Shown here piece after piece: positions 9,301-19,892 of a stretch of DNA of 64,000 nucleotides. The position numbers were made by a program, and so were the translations under genes. The notes beneath the pieces are model-generated. The model had not been told where the DNA came from. It worked only from the letters and a program-made list of their open reading frames with translations, and searched no databases. Positions within the stretch are counted from its first letter, which is position 1. The number at the start of each line of letters is the position of its first letter. This DNA is from Alphaproteobacteria bacterium (lineage in GTDB: Bacteria; Pseudomonadota; Alphaproteobacteria; JAJFFI01), in the NCBI GenBank assembly GCA_030066595.1, contig JASJBI010000018.1, positions 1-64,000 of the forward strand, written 5' to 3'.

Positions 9301-9502
9301 AGCGCTTCAGCCGATATAAGCCGCGGGACGGCGGCACCTCCGAACGTGGCCGGGGCCACCTCTTGGCGTCCGTAAAGACATAGTTTCTCGAGTTGGCGCG
9401 GTCAAGAAACCGTGTTGCGCCGAAAAACCGGTCGTTGCGGAAGGATCAGGAAGAAGTCCACAAATAAAAGGCAACGCCAAACCAGGTATATCCAGGGGAG
9501 AA
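9301..9502. promoter_or_regulatory. Divergent promoter region cysE / hydrolase
   Basis: This ~200 bp non-coding segment, richer in A+T than its surroundings, separates leftward cysE from the rightward hydrolase. It should hold both promoters. I could not identify a convincing IscR or CysB operator by eye. Confidence 0.4.
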
Positions 9503-10156
9503 ATGCCAGAGGTCATCATAAACGGTCCCGAAGGACGCCTGGAAGGCCGTTATCAGCATAGTAAAGTACCGAACGCGCCCGTAGCTCTGTTGCTGCATCC
9601 GCATCCCGAGCACGGGGGTACCATGAACAACAGGGTCGTCTACCAGCTGTTCCACGCATTCGCGCGGCGCGGCTTCTCCGCCCTGCGCTTCAACTTCCGC
9701 GGCGTGGGCCGATCCCAGGGCCAGTTCGACCGCGGCGAGGGCGAGCTCTCGGACGCGGCGGCCGCGCTCGACTGGATGCAGACCCACAACCCGAATGCCA
9801 CCGGCTGCTGGATCGGCGGGTTCTCCTTCGGCGCCTGGGTGGCCATGCAGGTCTTGATGCGGCGGCCCGAGATCGATGGTTTCGTGGCCGTGGCACCGCC
9901 CGCGAACATGTTCGACTTTAGCTTCCTCGCGCCCTGCCCCGCCTCCGGCCTGATCGTGCAAGGGGTCCTGGACGAGGTGGTGCCCAAGGAGGCCGTCGAC
10001 AAGCTGGTCAACAAGCTGTCCAGCCAGAAGGATATCTCGATCGACTACCGGCCGATCGAAGGCGCCAACCATTTCTTCGCCGACCATACGGACGAACTCA
10101 TCCAGCACGTCGAGGACTACCTCGCCGGCGTCGCCTCGGCAGAGAGCGCGGCTTAG
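9503..10156 (+). CDS. Alpha/beta hydrolase, COG2945-like
   Basis: The 217-residue product is a compact cytoplasmic alpha/beta hydrolase. It shows [13 protein letters not shown] after strand 3, the FNFRGVGRS turn, the nucleophile elbow GGFSFG (Ser108), an acid in GVLDEVVP (Asp157) and a histidine in GANHFF (His190). Length and the HPHP..GGTM signature match the COG2945 group, annotated only as predicted hydrolases. Homologues are frequently found near cysE, cysteine desulfurase and tyrS in alphaproteobacteria, as here, but the substrate is unknown. It is divergent from cysE and about 110 bp before tyrS. Confidence 0.85.
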   Translation: MPEVIINGPEGRLEGRYQHSKVPNAPVALLLHPHPEHGGTMNNRVVYQLFHAFARRGFSALRFNFRGVGRSQGQFDRGEGELSDAAAALDWMQTHNPNATGCWIGGFSFGAWVAMQVLMRRPEIDGFVAVAPPANMFDFSFLAPCPASGLIVQGVLDEVVPKEAVDKLVNKLSSQKDISIDYRPIEGANHFFADHTDELIQHVEDYLAGVASAESAA

Positions 10157-10266
10157 CGACGGCACCACCCTCGCCAAGTTGTCCGCGGCCCCGCCGTTGT
10201 GCTAAATCAGCCACCTTCCGAACCAGCGGCGGCCACGGTTGGCCGCGCCACACAGTCCCGCAATCC

Positions 10267-11520
10267 ATGCCAAAGCTGAGATCGGAATTCCTGCGCGTGC
10301 TGACCGAACGGGGATTCGTGCATCAGTGCACGGACGCCGAGGGCCTCGACGCGCGCGCGGCGGACGGGACGATCACGGCCTATGTGGGCTACGACTGCAC
10401 CGCCGACAGCCTGCATGTCGGCCACCTGTTGTCGATCATGATGCTGCGCTGGCTGCAGCAGACCGGACACAGGCCGATCGTGCTGATGGGCGGCGGCACC
10501 ACGAAGGTGGGCGATCCGTCCGGCCGCGACGAAACCCGCCAGCTGCTCAGCGAAGCGCAGATAGACGCCAACATGGCCAGCATCAAGGCCAGCTTCGAGC
10601 GCTTCCTGACCTTCGGGTCCGGTCCGACCGACGCGATCATGGTCAACAACGCGGACTGGCTCGACAGCCTCGCCTACATCCCCTTCCTACGCGATTTCGG
10701 CCGGCATTTCTCGGTCAACCGCATGCTGTCCTTCGACAGCGTCAAGCTGCGCCTCGAGCGGGAGCATGCGTTGAGCTTCCTCGAGTTCAACTACATGATC
10801 CTCCAGGCCTACGACTTCCTGGAGCTGGCGCGGCGGCACGACTGTGTCCTGCAGATGGGCGGCTCGGACCAGTGGGGCAACATCGTCAACGGGGTCGATC
10901 TGGCCCGGCGGATCGACCAGCGCGAGCTGTTCGGACTGACCTGTCCGCTGATCACCATGTCGAGCGGCGCCAAGATGGGCAAGACCGCCCAGGGGGCCGT
11001 CTGGCTCAACGGCGACCGGCTCTCGCCCTACGACTACTGGCAGTACTGGCGCAACACCGAGGACGCTGACGTCGGCCGCTTTTTGAAGCTGTTCGCCGAC
11101 CTGCCGCTGGACGAGATCGCGCGGCTGGAGCGGCTCGAGGGCGCCGAGATCAACGAGGCCAAGAAGATCCTCGCGACCGCGGCCACCGCCTTGCTGCATG
11201 GCCGGGCGGCGGCTGACGCGGCCGCCCAGACGGCCCGGGAGACCTTTGAACACGGTCAGGCCGGAACGGACCTGCCGACCATCGAAATGGCCCGCGCCGA
11301 ACTGGAACAGGGTCCGGCGGCATTTGCGCTGTTTTGCCGGTCCGGATTGACGGCGAGCAATGGCGAAGCGCGCCGGCTGATCAAGGGCGGCGGGGCGCGC
11401 ATCAACGACGCGCCGGTGTCGGACGAGGCCCGTTCCCTCAGCACCGACGATATCAACGCGGAGGGCTACATCAAGCTCTCGGCCGGTAAGAAGCGGCACG
11501 CCCTGGTCAGAATAGTCTAG
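10267..11520 (+). CDS. tyrS: Tyrosyl-tRNA synthetase
   Basis: TyrS charges tRNA-Tyr with tyrosine. The 417-residue class I synthetase has the HIGH-equivalent HVGH at 50-53, the tyrosine/tRNA core motif [14 protein letters not shown], the KMSKS-equivalent KMGKT near residue 236, and a C-terminal S4 RNA-binding domain ([17 protein letters not shown]). Length matches the bacterial TyrS form. Its stop codon shares the palindrome CTAG with the stop of the convergent AsmA-like gene, so the two genes end on the same four bases. Confidence 0.96.
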   Translation: MPKLRSEFLRVLTERGFVHQCTDAEGLDARAADGTITAYVGYDCTADSLHVGHLLSIMMLRWLQQTGHRPIVLMGGGTTKVGDPSGRDETRQLLSEAQIDANMASIKASFERFLTFGSGPTDAIMVNNADWLDSLAYIPFLRDFGRHFSVNRMLSFDSVKLRLEREHALSFLEFNYMILQAYDFLELARRHDCVLQMGGSDQWGNIVNGVDLARRIDQRELFGLTCPLITMSSGAKMGKTAQGAVWLNGDRLSPYDYWQYWRNTEDADVGRFLKLFADLPLDEIARLERLEGAEINEAKKILATAATALLHGRAAADAAAQTARETFEHGQAGTDLPTIEMARAELEQGPAAFALFCRSGLTASNGEARRLIKGGGARINDAPVSDEARSLSTDDINAEGYIKLSAGKKRHALVRIV

Positions 11521-14500
11521 CGTCCGAGGCCACGCGTGCCCGTCTCGGGCGCGCCGTCGGCGTCCGTCCATTGATCGTCCGGATCGCCCTTCACGTCATC
11601 CCCCGGCCCGCCGAATATGCGTCTCAGAAAGCCCGGCGTCAGGGTGGCCACCGGGTTGACCGAGACCTCCGGATTGTCGAGGGGTCCCTTGATCCGATAG
11701 CTGCCGGCAAAGACGCCGCTGCCCTTCTCCCCGACAAGGATTTCGCCGAGCCAAGGGATGTAGCCGAGCAGGCTGTTGACCGTGTAGGCCGGCACGATGG
11801 TCCCCCCGAGATCGGCCGTGTTCTCGGCCAGATCGACTTCGCCGTTCAGCGTGAAGCCCAGCTCGGAGCCGTAGGCCCGCGCGTCCTCGACTTTCACATT
11901 GTCTCCGGTCTTGACCACCGGCAGCTCCAACAGGCTGAACCGGATGCCTTCGCCGTCCAGGACGTTCTGGATCCCGGTCAGCGAGGCGAGCGTGAGGACC
12001 TGCGCCATGACCGGCGCGTCGTGCACCATGTAGTCGGTCATGGCTACCTTGGCCGAGATCGGCTGTTCCGGCTTGCTGTCGTCGATGCTGCCGCTCACGT
12101 TGAGCTCGCCGCCGACCACGTTGTCCGAGATCCCGAGAGCCCAGATCACGCCGCCCGCATCCGCCGATCCTGCCGTCAGGATGCGCTGATCGCCGCGCGG
12201 CTTGAGCGACAGCGTGAAGGCCGCGGCGGCCACCTCGTTGGTCCGATGCGAGGGCCAGCCGCGGAAATTGATCTGCCGCCAGTCCTCGCCGTCATAGCGG
12301 ACCCTGAGACGCGCGTTCTCGAGGTAACGGTCGGGTCGCGTATAGAGCCGGTCGATCGCCACCGCCGCGGTCAATGGGGGCAGCTGCCAGTTCCCGCCGC
12401 GCGCGGTGTCCGGCTTGATCAGCGAGGAGATATCCAGGCTCTTACCGCCAATGTCCAGATCGTACCGGCCGTCCTCGTCGACCTGCATGCGGCCGTTCAG
12501 GTCGGTCTTGCCCAGGGAAAACCGCGCCATCTCGGCGGCGACGACCCGGCCCGTGCCGGCTTCGAACTGAGCGTTGCCGGCCACGTCCAGTCCGGCCGCG
12601 GATGCCTCTATATCCTTCACCTCGCGTACCTCTCCATCGACCATGACCAGGGTGAACTTGGCGGCGCCCGGCACGCCGGGCGGCTTGGTCCAGTCGATGG
12701 TGGGGATGTCGATGGCAGACTGGTCGAGCACGATGTCGAAGGCGATGCTCTGGTCTCCGCCGAGCGACTCCTCGAACGCCAGTTCGACATCCATCGGACC
12801 CCAGGCGTAATCCGAAATCTGCAGCCCGAACTTCCCGGCCTGGGACACGTCCATGTCACCCTTGGCGGTGAGACGGCGACGCCAAGGTCCACTGTCTTGA
12901 AAAGACTCACGCCAGCGGAAGTCGAGCGGAACATCGGCAAAGCTCGCGGATCCGACAAGCTCCATGCCGTCTTCGTCGAGCGCGAGCTTGACCTTGCCGT
13001 CCGCCAGATCCCAGCCCGCCACGGCGTTCCGCCAGTTCAGCTTGTCGATCCGCGCGCGCACGCTCAGGCCCACCCCGCCGAGCTCCAGATCCGAGATCAG
13101 CGGCACCGTCAACTCGGTCTGCACGGAGGCATGGCCGCGAACGTCCGCCGGTTTGATGCCCAGGGCGGACGGATAGCCAAACCGCTCCCGATCGAGGATC
13201 GTCAGGATCTCGCCGATCTGACCCGTTACGCTGAGCGAAATCTCGGCGACCTGGATGTCCTTGTCGAAGTCGACGATCATCAGGCGCGAGTCGCGGACCT
13301 CCAGGCCCTCGAGCTTCGCCCTGACGATACCCAGATCCAGATCTTCCCGGTCGAAGGTCCCGCCGCCGATAATGTCGCGCACGGGCGGCAGCCCGTCGAG
13401 AGCTTCCACGGTGATGCCCTCGTACAGCAGTGCGCCGCGCAGTGCCGTGATCTCGAACTTCTCCAGATCGGACCGCTCGAGACTCGGTTCCGCGTCGCGG
13501 GGAAAACGTCCTTCGACCTGTATATCCAGCTCCGTGATCGTCCCCGCGCTGACATTCTCCAAGACCCATTGGCGCGCCCCGCTGGACACCGACTGCGGCC
13601 AGTACCGTGCGGTATCGGAAATCTCGATCCCTTCGAGGGCGATGGTGGCCCGCACATCCCGGCCGTCCGCGCCGGTCGTCGAGTCCGCCGAGACGCGCAG
13701 CGCCGGCCCGTCCTCCAGGTCGATCACCAGATCATCGATCCGGATCCGCCGCAGGTCGTCGGTCACCGAGGCGCTGGTACGCAGCTGCGCCACCTGCAGG
13801 TTGGGCAGCCCCCCTTCCGGCAAGATAATCTGCCCGGGCCCGCCGCTGACATCGATCTCCACGTTGCCCACGACCCCCGAGCGGTCCACGGTCAGTCGCA
13901 GGTTCCCGTCGATCGGCAGGCGCATCGAACGCAGGACCGCCAGCTCGGGCAGTCCGCCCGCAATCAGCCCGGGCTCGAGGTCCTGAAATCCCGCGACGAT
14001 ATCGAACCGGTCGGCCGCGCGGCTGTAGACGCCATCCACATGCATGCGGGCGTCGCCCGACCCCGTATCCAGGTCGACCCACGCCTGCATCTCGAGGCCG
14101 ACCACGTCCCGGGCCAGCAGCACCTCCGCCTCCGGCACCTTCCAGGACACGCCGAGCGCCAAATCGTCCACCACGACGCCGGCCCGGGAGATCCGCACCT
14201 GCTTGAGATAGCCGGTGTTCCGCTCCGGATCCGGCGGCGCGAGCAGGTCCCGCGCCAGGATGGGGATCGCATTTCGCACTTCGTCGAGCGTGCTGCTCTC
14301 GTCCGGGCCGTCCGGTGCTTCGCGATCCGACTCCAGACCGACCCGGATAAGGCCATCCTCCGCGCGCACGATGTGCAGCCTGGGCTCGATGATGATCAGC
14401 CGGGTCGGCGCCAAGATGCCGCGCAACAAGGCGGCCGCGCTGAAGCTGATCGAGATCTCGGGCGCCCGCGCCAGCAGTTCGCCTTCCGGGTCGACCGCGC

Positions 14501-14744
14501 GGACGCCAACGGCGCGAACCTCGACCGCACGGCGTTCGCTTTCCCAGGTCAGGACGGTGCTCTCCAGCTCGACGCTGAACCGGCCGTCGTCGGGCGTCAG
14601 GGCTTCGTCGATGTAGGAGGAGGCGAAATCGAGTGCGATCGGGCCCTCGGACAGGCGCCACGCCGTCACGGCGATAAAGGCAACCAAGGTGGCCAGCCCG
14701 ACGATGATGCCTTCCAGAAAGATCTTGGTGGTTTTTCGAATCAC
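11517..14744 (-). CDS. YhdP-type AsmA-like protein (DUF3971 / AsmA C-terminal)
   Basis: The 1075-residue product has one N-terminal membrane helix (about residues 10-30, [17 protein letters not shown]) followed by a long, almost entirely beta-rich periplasmic body. It ends with an AsmA-2-like region containing [27 protein letters not shown] and [10 protein letters not shown], then [23 protein letters not shown] and NPEVSVNP. This order is typical of YhdP/DUF3971 proteins. In E. coli such proteins form bridge-like channels for phospholipid transport between inner and outer membranes, and I infer the same here. A short acidic disordered tail closes the protein. Expression is divergent from glnE. 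Confidence 0.85.
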   Translation of the reverse strand: MIRKTTKIFLEGIIVGLATLVAFIAVTAWRLSEGPIALDFASSYIDEALTPDDGRFSVELESTVLTWESERRAVEVRAVGVRAVDPEGELLARAPEISISFSAAALLRGILAPTRLIIIEPRLHIVRAEDGLIRVGLESDREAPDGPDESSTLDEVRNAIPILARDLLAPPDPERNTGYLKQVRISRAGVVVDDLALGVSWKVPEAEVLLARDVVGLEMQAWVDLDTGSGDARMHVDGVYSRAADRFDIVAGFQDLEPGLIAGGLPELAVLRSMRLPIDGNLRLTVDRSGVVGNVEIDVSGGPGQIILPEGGLPNLQVAQLRTSASVTDDLRRIRIDDLVIDLEDGPALRVSADSTTGADGRDVRATIALEGIEISDTARYWPQSVSSGARQWVLENVSAGTITELDIQVEGRFPRDAEPSLERSDLEKFEITALRGALLYEGITVEALDGLPPVRDIIGGGTFDREDLDLGIVRAKLEGLEVRDSRLMIVDFDKDIQVAEISLSVTGQIGEILTILDRERFGYPSALGIKPADVRGHASVQTELTVPLISDLELGGVGLSVRARIDKLNWRNAVAGWDLADGKVKLALDEDGMELVGSASFADVPLDFRWRESFQDSGPWRRRLTAKGDMDVSQAGKFGLQISDYAWGPMDVELAFEESLGGDQSIAFDIVLDQSAIDIPTIDWTKPPGVPGAAKFTLVMVDGEVREVKDIEASAAGLDVAGNAQFEAGTGRVVAAEMARFSLGKTDLNGRMQVDEDGRYDLDIGGKSLDISSLIKPDTARGGNWQLPPLTAAVAIDRLYTRPDRYLENARLRVRYDGEDWRQINFRGWPSHRTNEVAAAAFTLSLKPRGDQRILTAGSADAGGVIWALGISDNVVGGELNVSGSIDDSKPEQPISAKVAMTDYMVHDAPVMAQVLTLASLTGIQNVLDGEGIRFSLLELPVVKTGDNVKVEDARAYGSELGFTLNGEVDLAENTADLGGTIVPAYTVNSLLGYIPWLGEILVGEKGSGVFAGSYRIKGPLDNPEVSVNPVATLTPGFLRRIFGGPGDDVKGDPDDQWTDADGAPETGTRGLGR

Positions 14745-14864
14745 GGCTGGGGAGAGGCTCCGATCACTCTGGGGCGTGGCGGTGGCCTGGATTCTTGACG
14801 CGTCTGGCCGTCTGTCTCAGTCTCACCATTTCGCTGAGGATTTCCATAGATAAGAGCACTTACC

Positions 14865-17858
14865 TTGCTTGTTAACGTCGATTCTCTGCCGCGGGCGGCA
14901 GACCCCGATGCGGTCGAGCGCGGGCTGGACCGATGGCGCGATGCGGCCGCCGCGCTGGAGGATCGAGCGGCCAGGCGGTTCGGCAAGGCGTTTGCCGATG
15001 ACCCCGCCGGACGGCGCCTGTTGGAGGCGGTCTTCGGCAACAGCCCGTTCCTGGGCCGCTGTATGCTGGCCGAGATCCCGCTTGTCCATTCCCTGTCGCA
15101 GAGCAGTCCAGACAAGATTTTTTCAGCCATTATCAGCCTATTGCTGAGTGACGTTCGGACATCGAATGATGATGCCAATCTAATGCAGGCGCTGCGCCGG
15201 GCCAAGCGCCGGACGGCTCTGCTGGTTGGCCTGGCGGATATCGGCGGGATCTGGACCCTGGAACAGGTGACCCGAGCGCTGACGGACTTTGCCGAGGCGG
15301 CGCTGTCCTGCGCGCTCGGCCATCTCTTGCGCGATGCATCCGCCGCCGGCGCCTTCGCGCTGTCCGATCCGAACGAGCCGGAGGCCGGCAGCGGCTTTGC
15401 CGTGCTTGGCATGGGCAAGCTGGGCGGGCGCGAGCTCAACTATTCCAGCGACATCGACCTGATCGTCCTTTACGAGCCGGAACGCTTCGAGGGCTGCGAC
15501 CGGTTCGAGCTGCAGCGGACCCTGGACCAGCTGGTCCGCAAGCTGGTGACGATCCTGCAGGAGCGGACGGCGGACGGCTACGTGTTCCGGACCGATCTCA
15601 GGCTGCGTCCCGACCCGGGCGCCACGCCGCCCGCCATGTCGATGCGCGCCGCCGAGACCTACTACGAGAGCCTGGGCCAGAATTGGGAGCGCGCGGCCCT
15701 GATCAAGGCGCGTCCGGTGGCCGGCGACCGGGAGGCCGGGGCGTCATTTCTCAGGTCTCTCACACCCTTCATCTGGCGCAAGAACCTGGATTTTGCGGCG
15801 ATCGAGGATATCCATTCGATCAAGCGGCAGATCGCCGCGCACCGCGGGGGGAATCGCATCGCCGTGGCCGGCCACAATGTCAAACTTGGACGCGGCGGTA
15901 TTCGGGAGATCGAGTTCTTCGCGCAGACCCAGCAACTCATCTATGGCGGCCGCGACCGCCGGCTGCGCACGGCGGCGACCTGCGACTCGCTGCGCGCGCT
16001 GGTCGAAGCCGACCGGCTGGACCAGGCTACGGCGGACGAGCTGATCCAGTCCTATCATTTCCTGCGGCGGCTCGAGCACCGGCTGCAGATGGTCGAAGAC
16101 CAGCAGGTGCACGCGATCCCCAAGGACAAGGCCGGCATCGAGGCCGTGTCGGTGTTCCTGGGCTATGACAGCCCAGAGGCCTTCTCCGAGGATCTGCTGC
16201 GGCATCTCCACCGGGTGGAGGACCACTATGGCGCGCTGTTCGAGGAGGCGCCCTCCCTGTCCGGGCCGGGCAATCTGGTGTTCACCGGCGGCGAGCACGA
16301 CCCGGACACCCTCGAGACCATCTCCAAGATGGGTTTTGCCGACTCCGAGCGCGTGTCCACCATCGTGCGGCAATGGCATCACGGCCGCCATCGCGCCACC
16401 AGCACGGCGCGTGCCCGCGAGATCCTCACGGAGCTGGTGCCCTCGCTCCTGGCGGCCCTGGCCAAGACGACCGATCCCGACACCGCGTTGATCAAGTTCA
16501 ACGAGTTCGTGGCCGGTCTGCCGGCGGGCGTGCAGCTGTTCTCGCTGTTCCACGCCAATCCGCAACTCCTGGACGTGGTCGCCGAAGTGATGGGCAGTGC
16601 GCCCTACTTGGCCGAGCGGCTGGCCCGCAACGCCTCGCTGCTCGATGTGATGCTGGATGGGGACAGCATGTCGGGGCCGCCGAGCCAGGACGAGCTGAAA
16701 CGCACCCTCGACGAGGCCCTCACCGAGGCAAACGACTACGAGGACGTGCTGGAGATCACGCGCCGCTGGACCAACGATCGCAAGTTCCAGATGGGCATGC
16801 AGATCCTCTTGGACACGACCGACGGCGATGCGGCCGGCGGAGCCCTGTCGGACATCGCGGACACGGCGCTCAGCGCGACGCAGACGGCCGCCGAGGATCA
16901 TTTCTCCGAACGTCACGGCCAGATCGCGGGGGGCGGGTTGTGCGTCATCGCCTTCGGCAAACACGGCGGGCGCGAGCTCATGCCCGGCTCGGATCTCGAC
17001 TCGGTGTTCGTGTTCGATTGCCCGGAGGGCTCGGGCGGGTCGGACGGGGCCAAACCGCTCACGCCGGGACACTACTACGCCCGTCTCGGCCAGGCCCTGG
17101 TCAGCGCCGTGACCTCGCCGACCGGCCGACACGGAAAACTTTACGAGATGGACCTGCGGCTGCGTCCGTCCGGCAGCAATGGCCCGCTGGTGCCGAGCCT
17201 CGAAGGCTTCGTCAGCTACCAGATCGAGAACGCCTGGACCTGGGAGCACATGGCGCTGACCCGGGCGCGGCCCGTGACCGGGCCGCCGGCGCTGCGGGCC
17301 CTGGTCCAGGACCAGATCACGCGGATCCTGACACGCGCGCGGGATCCCGAGCGGCTGGTCTACGAGGTCGCGCGCATGCGCGCCCGCATGGCCAAGCATC
17401 ACCAGGCCAAGTCGATCTGGGACATCAAGCATTGGCGGGGCGGCCTGGTGGATATCGAGTTCCTGGCCCAATACCTGATGCTGCGGCACGCGCCCGACAA
17501 TCCTGCCATCCTGGACACCAACACCACCGAGGCGCTGGGCAAGCTCGGCGGGGCCGGCTGTCTCGATCCCGCCCTGGCCCAGCAGCTGGCCGAGACCATG
17601 CGGCTCTGGCGCCGGGTCCACAGCATCCTGCGCCTGACTTTCGGCAGCCGGCCGTTCCGCGAGGAACAGCTTCCGGACGGCCTCAGACGGCTCTTGGTGC
17701 GGGCCGGCAGAGCGGAAGACTTCCGGGACCTCAAGGCGACGCTCGCGGACTCCGCCCGCTTCGTCCATGAGACCTTCGTGGAACTGATCGAGGCGCCCGC
17801 CAGCGCCGTAAAAGTCGAGGAACCGTCAGAGCAAGACAGGAGGGAGATTCTGCCATGA
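14865..17858 (+). CDS. glnE: Bifunctional glutamine synthetase adenylyltransferase/deadenylylase GlnE
   Basis: GlnE adds and removes AMP on glutamine synthetase according to PII/glutamine status. The 997-residue product has two nucleotidyltransferase halves: GMGKLGGRELN..SDIDLI at about 182-200, and FGKHGGRELMPGSDLDSVF at about 695-714. Each half is followed by a GlnD-type helical domain (KLGRGGIREIEF; HWRGGLVDIEF). Length is normal. The only in-frame start between the upstream stop (14847) and the conserved region is TTG at 14865, so a rare start codon is likely; no strong ribosome binding site precedes it, suggesting low translation. It overlaps the peroxiredoxin gene by ATGA. Confidence 0.93.
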   Translation: MLVNVDSLPRAADPDAVERGLDRWRDAAAALEDRAARRFGKAFADDPAGRRLLEAVFGNSPFLGRCMLAEIPLVHSLSQSSPDKIFSAIISLLLSDVRTSNDDANLMQALRRAKRRTALLVGLADIGGIWTLEQVTRALTDFAEAALSCALGHLLRDASAAGAFALSDPNEPEAGSGFAVLGMGKLGGRELNYSSDIDLIVLYEPERFEGCDRFELQRTLDQLVRKLVTILQERTADGYVFRTDLRLRPDPGATPPAMSMRAAETYYESLGQNWERAALIKARPVAGDREAGASFLRSLTPFIWRKNLDFAAIEDIHSIKRQIAAHRGGNRIAVAGHNVKLGRGGIREIEFFAQTQQLIYGGRDRRLRTAATCDSLRALVEADRLDQATADELIQSYHFLRRLEHRLQMVEDQQVHAIPKDKAGIEAVSVFLGYDSPEAFSEDLLRHLHRVEDHYGALFEEAPSLSGPGNLVFTGGEHDPDTLETISKMGFADSERVSTIVRQWHHGRHRATSTARAREILTELVPSLLAALAKTTDPDTALIKFNEFVAGLPAGVQLFSLFHANPQLLDVVAEVMGSAPYLAERLARNASLLDVMLDGDSMSGPPSQDELKRTLDEALTEANDYEDVLEITRRWTNDRKFQMGMQILLDTTDGDAAGGALSDIADTALSATQTAAEDHFSERHGQIAGGGLCVIAFGKHGGRELMPGSDLDSVFVFDCPEGSGGSDGAKPLTPGHYYARLGQALVSAVTSPTGRHGKLYEMDLRLRPSGSNGPLVPSLEGFVSYQIENAWTWEHMALTRARPVTGPPALRALVQDQITRILTRARDPERLVYEVARMRARMAKHHQAKSIWDIKHWRGGLVDIEFLAQYLMLRHAPDNPAILDTNTTEALGKLGGAGCLDPALAQQLAETMRLWRRVHSILRLTFGSRPFREEQLPDGLRRLLVRAGRAEDFRDLKATLADSARFVHETFVELIEAPASAVKVEEPSEQDRREILP

Positions 17859-18319
17859 CTATCGACGTCGGAGACAAAGCTCCGGACTTCAAGCTGCCCA
17901 CCGACGGCGGCGAAGAGGTTTCGCTCAAGGCCCTCAAGGGCAAGAAAGTGGTGCTTTACTTCTATCCCAAGGACGACACGCCGGGCTGCACCAAGGAGGC
18001 CTGCGGCTTTCGCGATTCGATGCCGGATTTCTCCAAGCTCGACGCCGAGATCATCGGCGTCTCGAAAGACAGCGTCACCAAGCACGACAAGTTCAAGGCC
18101 AAGTACGACCTGCCCTTCCGGCTCGCCTCCGACGAGGACGGCAAGGTCATCGAGGCCTATGGCTCCTGGGTCGAGAAGTCCATGTACGGCAGGAAGTATA
18201 TGGGCATTGACCGTTCCACCTTCCTGATCGGGGAGGACGGCAAGATCAAGCAGATCTGGCGCAAGGTGAAGGTCCCGGGCCACGTGGACCAGGTCCTGAA
18301 GGCGGCGCAGGAAGGGTAG
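17855..18319 (+). CDS. bcp: Thioredoxin-dependent peroxiredoxin, Bcp/PrxQ type
   Basis: This 154-residue peroxiredoxin reduces hydroperoxides using thioredoxin. The motif TPGCTKEACGF places the peroxidatic Cys45 and resolving Cys50 five residues apart, as in atypical two-cysteine PrxQ/Bcp enzymes. FYPKDDTPG and the C-terminal WVEKSMYGRKYMGIDRSTF are family hallmarks. Its ATG overlaps the glnE stop (ATGA), and GGAGG sits upstream inside glnE, so it is co-transcribed with glnE; the functional link is unclear. Confidence 0.95.
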   Translation: MTIDVGDKAPDFKLPTDGGEEVSLKALKGKKVVLYFYPKDDTPGCTKEACGFRDSMPDFSKLDAEIIGVSKDSVTKHDKFKAKYDLPFRLASDEDGKVIEAYGSWVEKSMYGRKYMGIDRSTFLIGEDGKIKQIWRKVKVPGHVDQVLKAAQEG

Positions 18320-18355
18320 GCCCGCGGCGCCGTCGCCGGCTGGGGTCGACGGGAC

Positions 18356-18634
18356 CTAGGTCTTGTCGACCGCGGACTGAAGCTCCGCTTCGCTGAACGC
18401 CGGCATCGTGGTGATGCGCCCGAGGCCTTCTTTCGCGTACCAGACCGAAAATGCCAGCATGGCTTCCGCGTCGGGCGCCTCGACCACGTCGACGAAATCG
18501 TAGGTACCCTGGGTGTAGTAGAGAGCCTCGAGCGTGATGCCGAGCTCTTCGAGCTTGGCGCGCGCTTTGCCGGTGCGCTCCTTCTGCCGTGTCGCCCAGT
18601 CGCCGCTCAAGGTCCCTAGCATGACGTATTTCAT
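18356..18634 (-). CDS. GYD-domain protein (copy A)
   Basis: This 92-residue cytoplasmic protein of the GYD family (ferredoxin-like dimeric fold) begins MKYVMLGTLS. It has a helix LEELGI, then ALYYTQGTYDFVDVVEAPD, whose GxYDF segment corresponds to the family's GYD motif. The function of the family is unknown. Translation is taken to start at the ATG preceded by GAGGAGCG. It is 100 bp from a clear paralogue at 18735-19019, which suggests local duplication. Confidence 0.8.
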   Translation of the reverse strand: MKYVMLGTLSGDWATRQKERTGKARAKLEELGITLEALYYTQGTYDFVDVVEAPDAEAMLAFSVWYAKEGLGRITTMPAFSEAELQSAVDKT

Positions 18635-18734
18635 CGCTCCTCCTCGCCCGCCTGCGGGCTTGCTCACCCCGTGCGCGGACAGTGTCTCCCGTCGGTGGAC
18701 GTCTGTCAAAACCGCCTGAGCATGCTTCGGAGGG

Positions 18735-19019
18735 CTACCGCTTGGCCTCGACGAGCGCCGCCTGCACCGTGTCCATGTCGAAGGCCGGCATCGAGCGCAG
18801 ATGACCATAGCCTTCCGTCATGTACCAGAGCGACAGCGCCAACATGGCTTCGGGCGTGGGCACGTCCAGGACCTCGACGAAGTCGACCTCGCCCTGCGTG
18901 TAGTAGGCCGACTCGACGGAGATCCCGAGCTGGTCCAGCTTGGCATGGACTTGGCGGATCCGCTCATCCGGCGCTTCCGACCATTTTGGATTGATCGATC
19001 CAAGAACCACGTATTTCAT
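18735..19019 (-). CDS. GYD-domain protein (copy B)
   Basis: This 94-residue paralogue of the neighbouring GYD protein shares the same plan: MKYVVLGSIN, then a helix LDQLGIS, AYYTQGEVDFVEVLDVP, EAMLALSLWY, and MPAFD near the end. The tandem pair may form homo- or heterodimers, as related ferredoxin-like small proteins do, but no substrate can be inferred. It faces a DUF455 gene that starts 49 bp away on the other strand. Confidence 0.8.
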   Translation of the reverse strand: MKYVVLGSINPKWSEAPDERIRQVHAKLDQLGISVESAYYTQGEVDFVEVLDVPTPEAMLALSLWYMTEGYGHLRSMPAFDMDTVQAALVEAKR

Positions 19020-19067
19020 GGCGACGCTCCCTGTCCCCGGATCTTACGAGACACCCGCCCGAAGGCA

Positions 19068-19892
19068 ATGACGGACTCCCTCCCCGCAAGCCTTTCCGAC
19101 GCCGCGCTCGCCGTGCTGGGCTGCGCGCAGGCCGAAGACAAGGCGACGCTGTCCCGCCAGATGGCGGCCGCCTGGCGCGCCGGACGGCTCCCTGTTGTTG
19201 GCGTCGCCCGCCCGCCGGAGCGCCCCGCCCGGCCGGCCCGTCCGGAGCTGCGGCCGCCGCGGGAAATGCCGCGCCGGCGCGACGGCCGAAGCCCCGCGGC
19301 CCGCGCCGCGCTGCTGCATGCGCTCGCCCATATCGAGCTCAATGCCATCGATCTCGCCTGGGACATGGTCGCCCGCTTCGCCGCGGACGGGCTGCCGCGC
19401 GCCTTCTTCGACGACTGGGTCACTGTGGCAGACGACGAGGCCCGGCATTTCCGGCTACTGGCCGACCGGCTGGCCGACTTCGGGCTCGCCTATGGCGATC
19501 TGCCGGCCCATGACGGGCTCTGGGAAGCGGCCGCCGGGACGGGGCATGATCTGCTGGCGCGGCTGGCGGTGGTGCCGATGGTGCTGGAGGCACGTGGGCT
19601 CGACGTCACGCCGGACATGATCGAGCGCATGCGACGGTTCGGCGACGAGCGGAGCGCCGGCATACTGGAAACCATCTACGCCGACGAGATCGGCCACGTG
19701 GCCGCGGGCTGCCGCTGGTTCGACTGGCTCTGCGCCCGGCGGGGCATAGACCCCAGGACGGCTTGGCAGGATCTGGTCCGCCGGCATTTCCGCGGCGTTC
19801 TGAAACCGCCCTTCAACGCCGAAGCGCGCGCCGCGGCGGGGCTGCCGTCGGGCTTTTACCGTCCGATCGCCGCAGAACCTTCTAAGGCGTAG
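19068..19892 (+). CDS. DUF455 ferritin-like protein
   Basis: The 274-residue DUF455 protein has ferritin-like carboxylate/histidine motifs on successive helices: HIELNAIDLAWD (Glu90), DDEARHF (Glu124, His127), LEARGLD (Glu174) and YADEIGHV (Glu207, His210). These suggest a diiron four-helix bundle. The protein MiaE, a tRNA hydroxylase, has a similar fold, but DUF455 has no settled function. Residues 48-75 form a Pro/Arg-rich linker. The start is the ATG at 19068 after GAAGG. The gene's 3' end overlaps the convergent TPR gene by 11 bp. Confidence 0.8.
   Translation: MTDSLPASLSDAALAVLGCAQAEDKATLSRQMAAAWRAGRLPVVGVARPPERPARPARPELRPPREMPRRRDGRSPAARAALLHALAHIELNAIDLAWDMVARFAADGLPRAFFDDWVTVADDEARHFRLLADRLADFGLAYGDLPAHDGLWEAAAGTGHDLLARLAVVPMVLEARGLDVTPDMIERMRRFGDERSAGILETIYADEIGHVAAGCRWFDWLCARRGIDPRTAWQDLVRRHFRGVLKPPFNAEARAAAGLPSGFYRPIAAEPSKA

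Noticed and set aside
11571..14798. Long plus-strand open frame opposite the AsmA-like gene
   Set aside because: Its composition is typical of a reversed GC-rich coding strand, there is no domain, and the minus strand has a clear membrane-anchored family protein.
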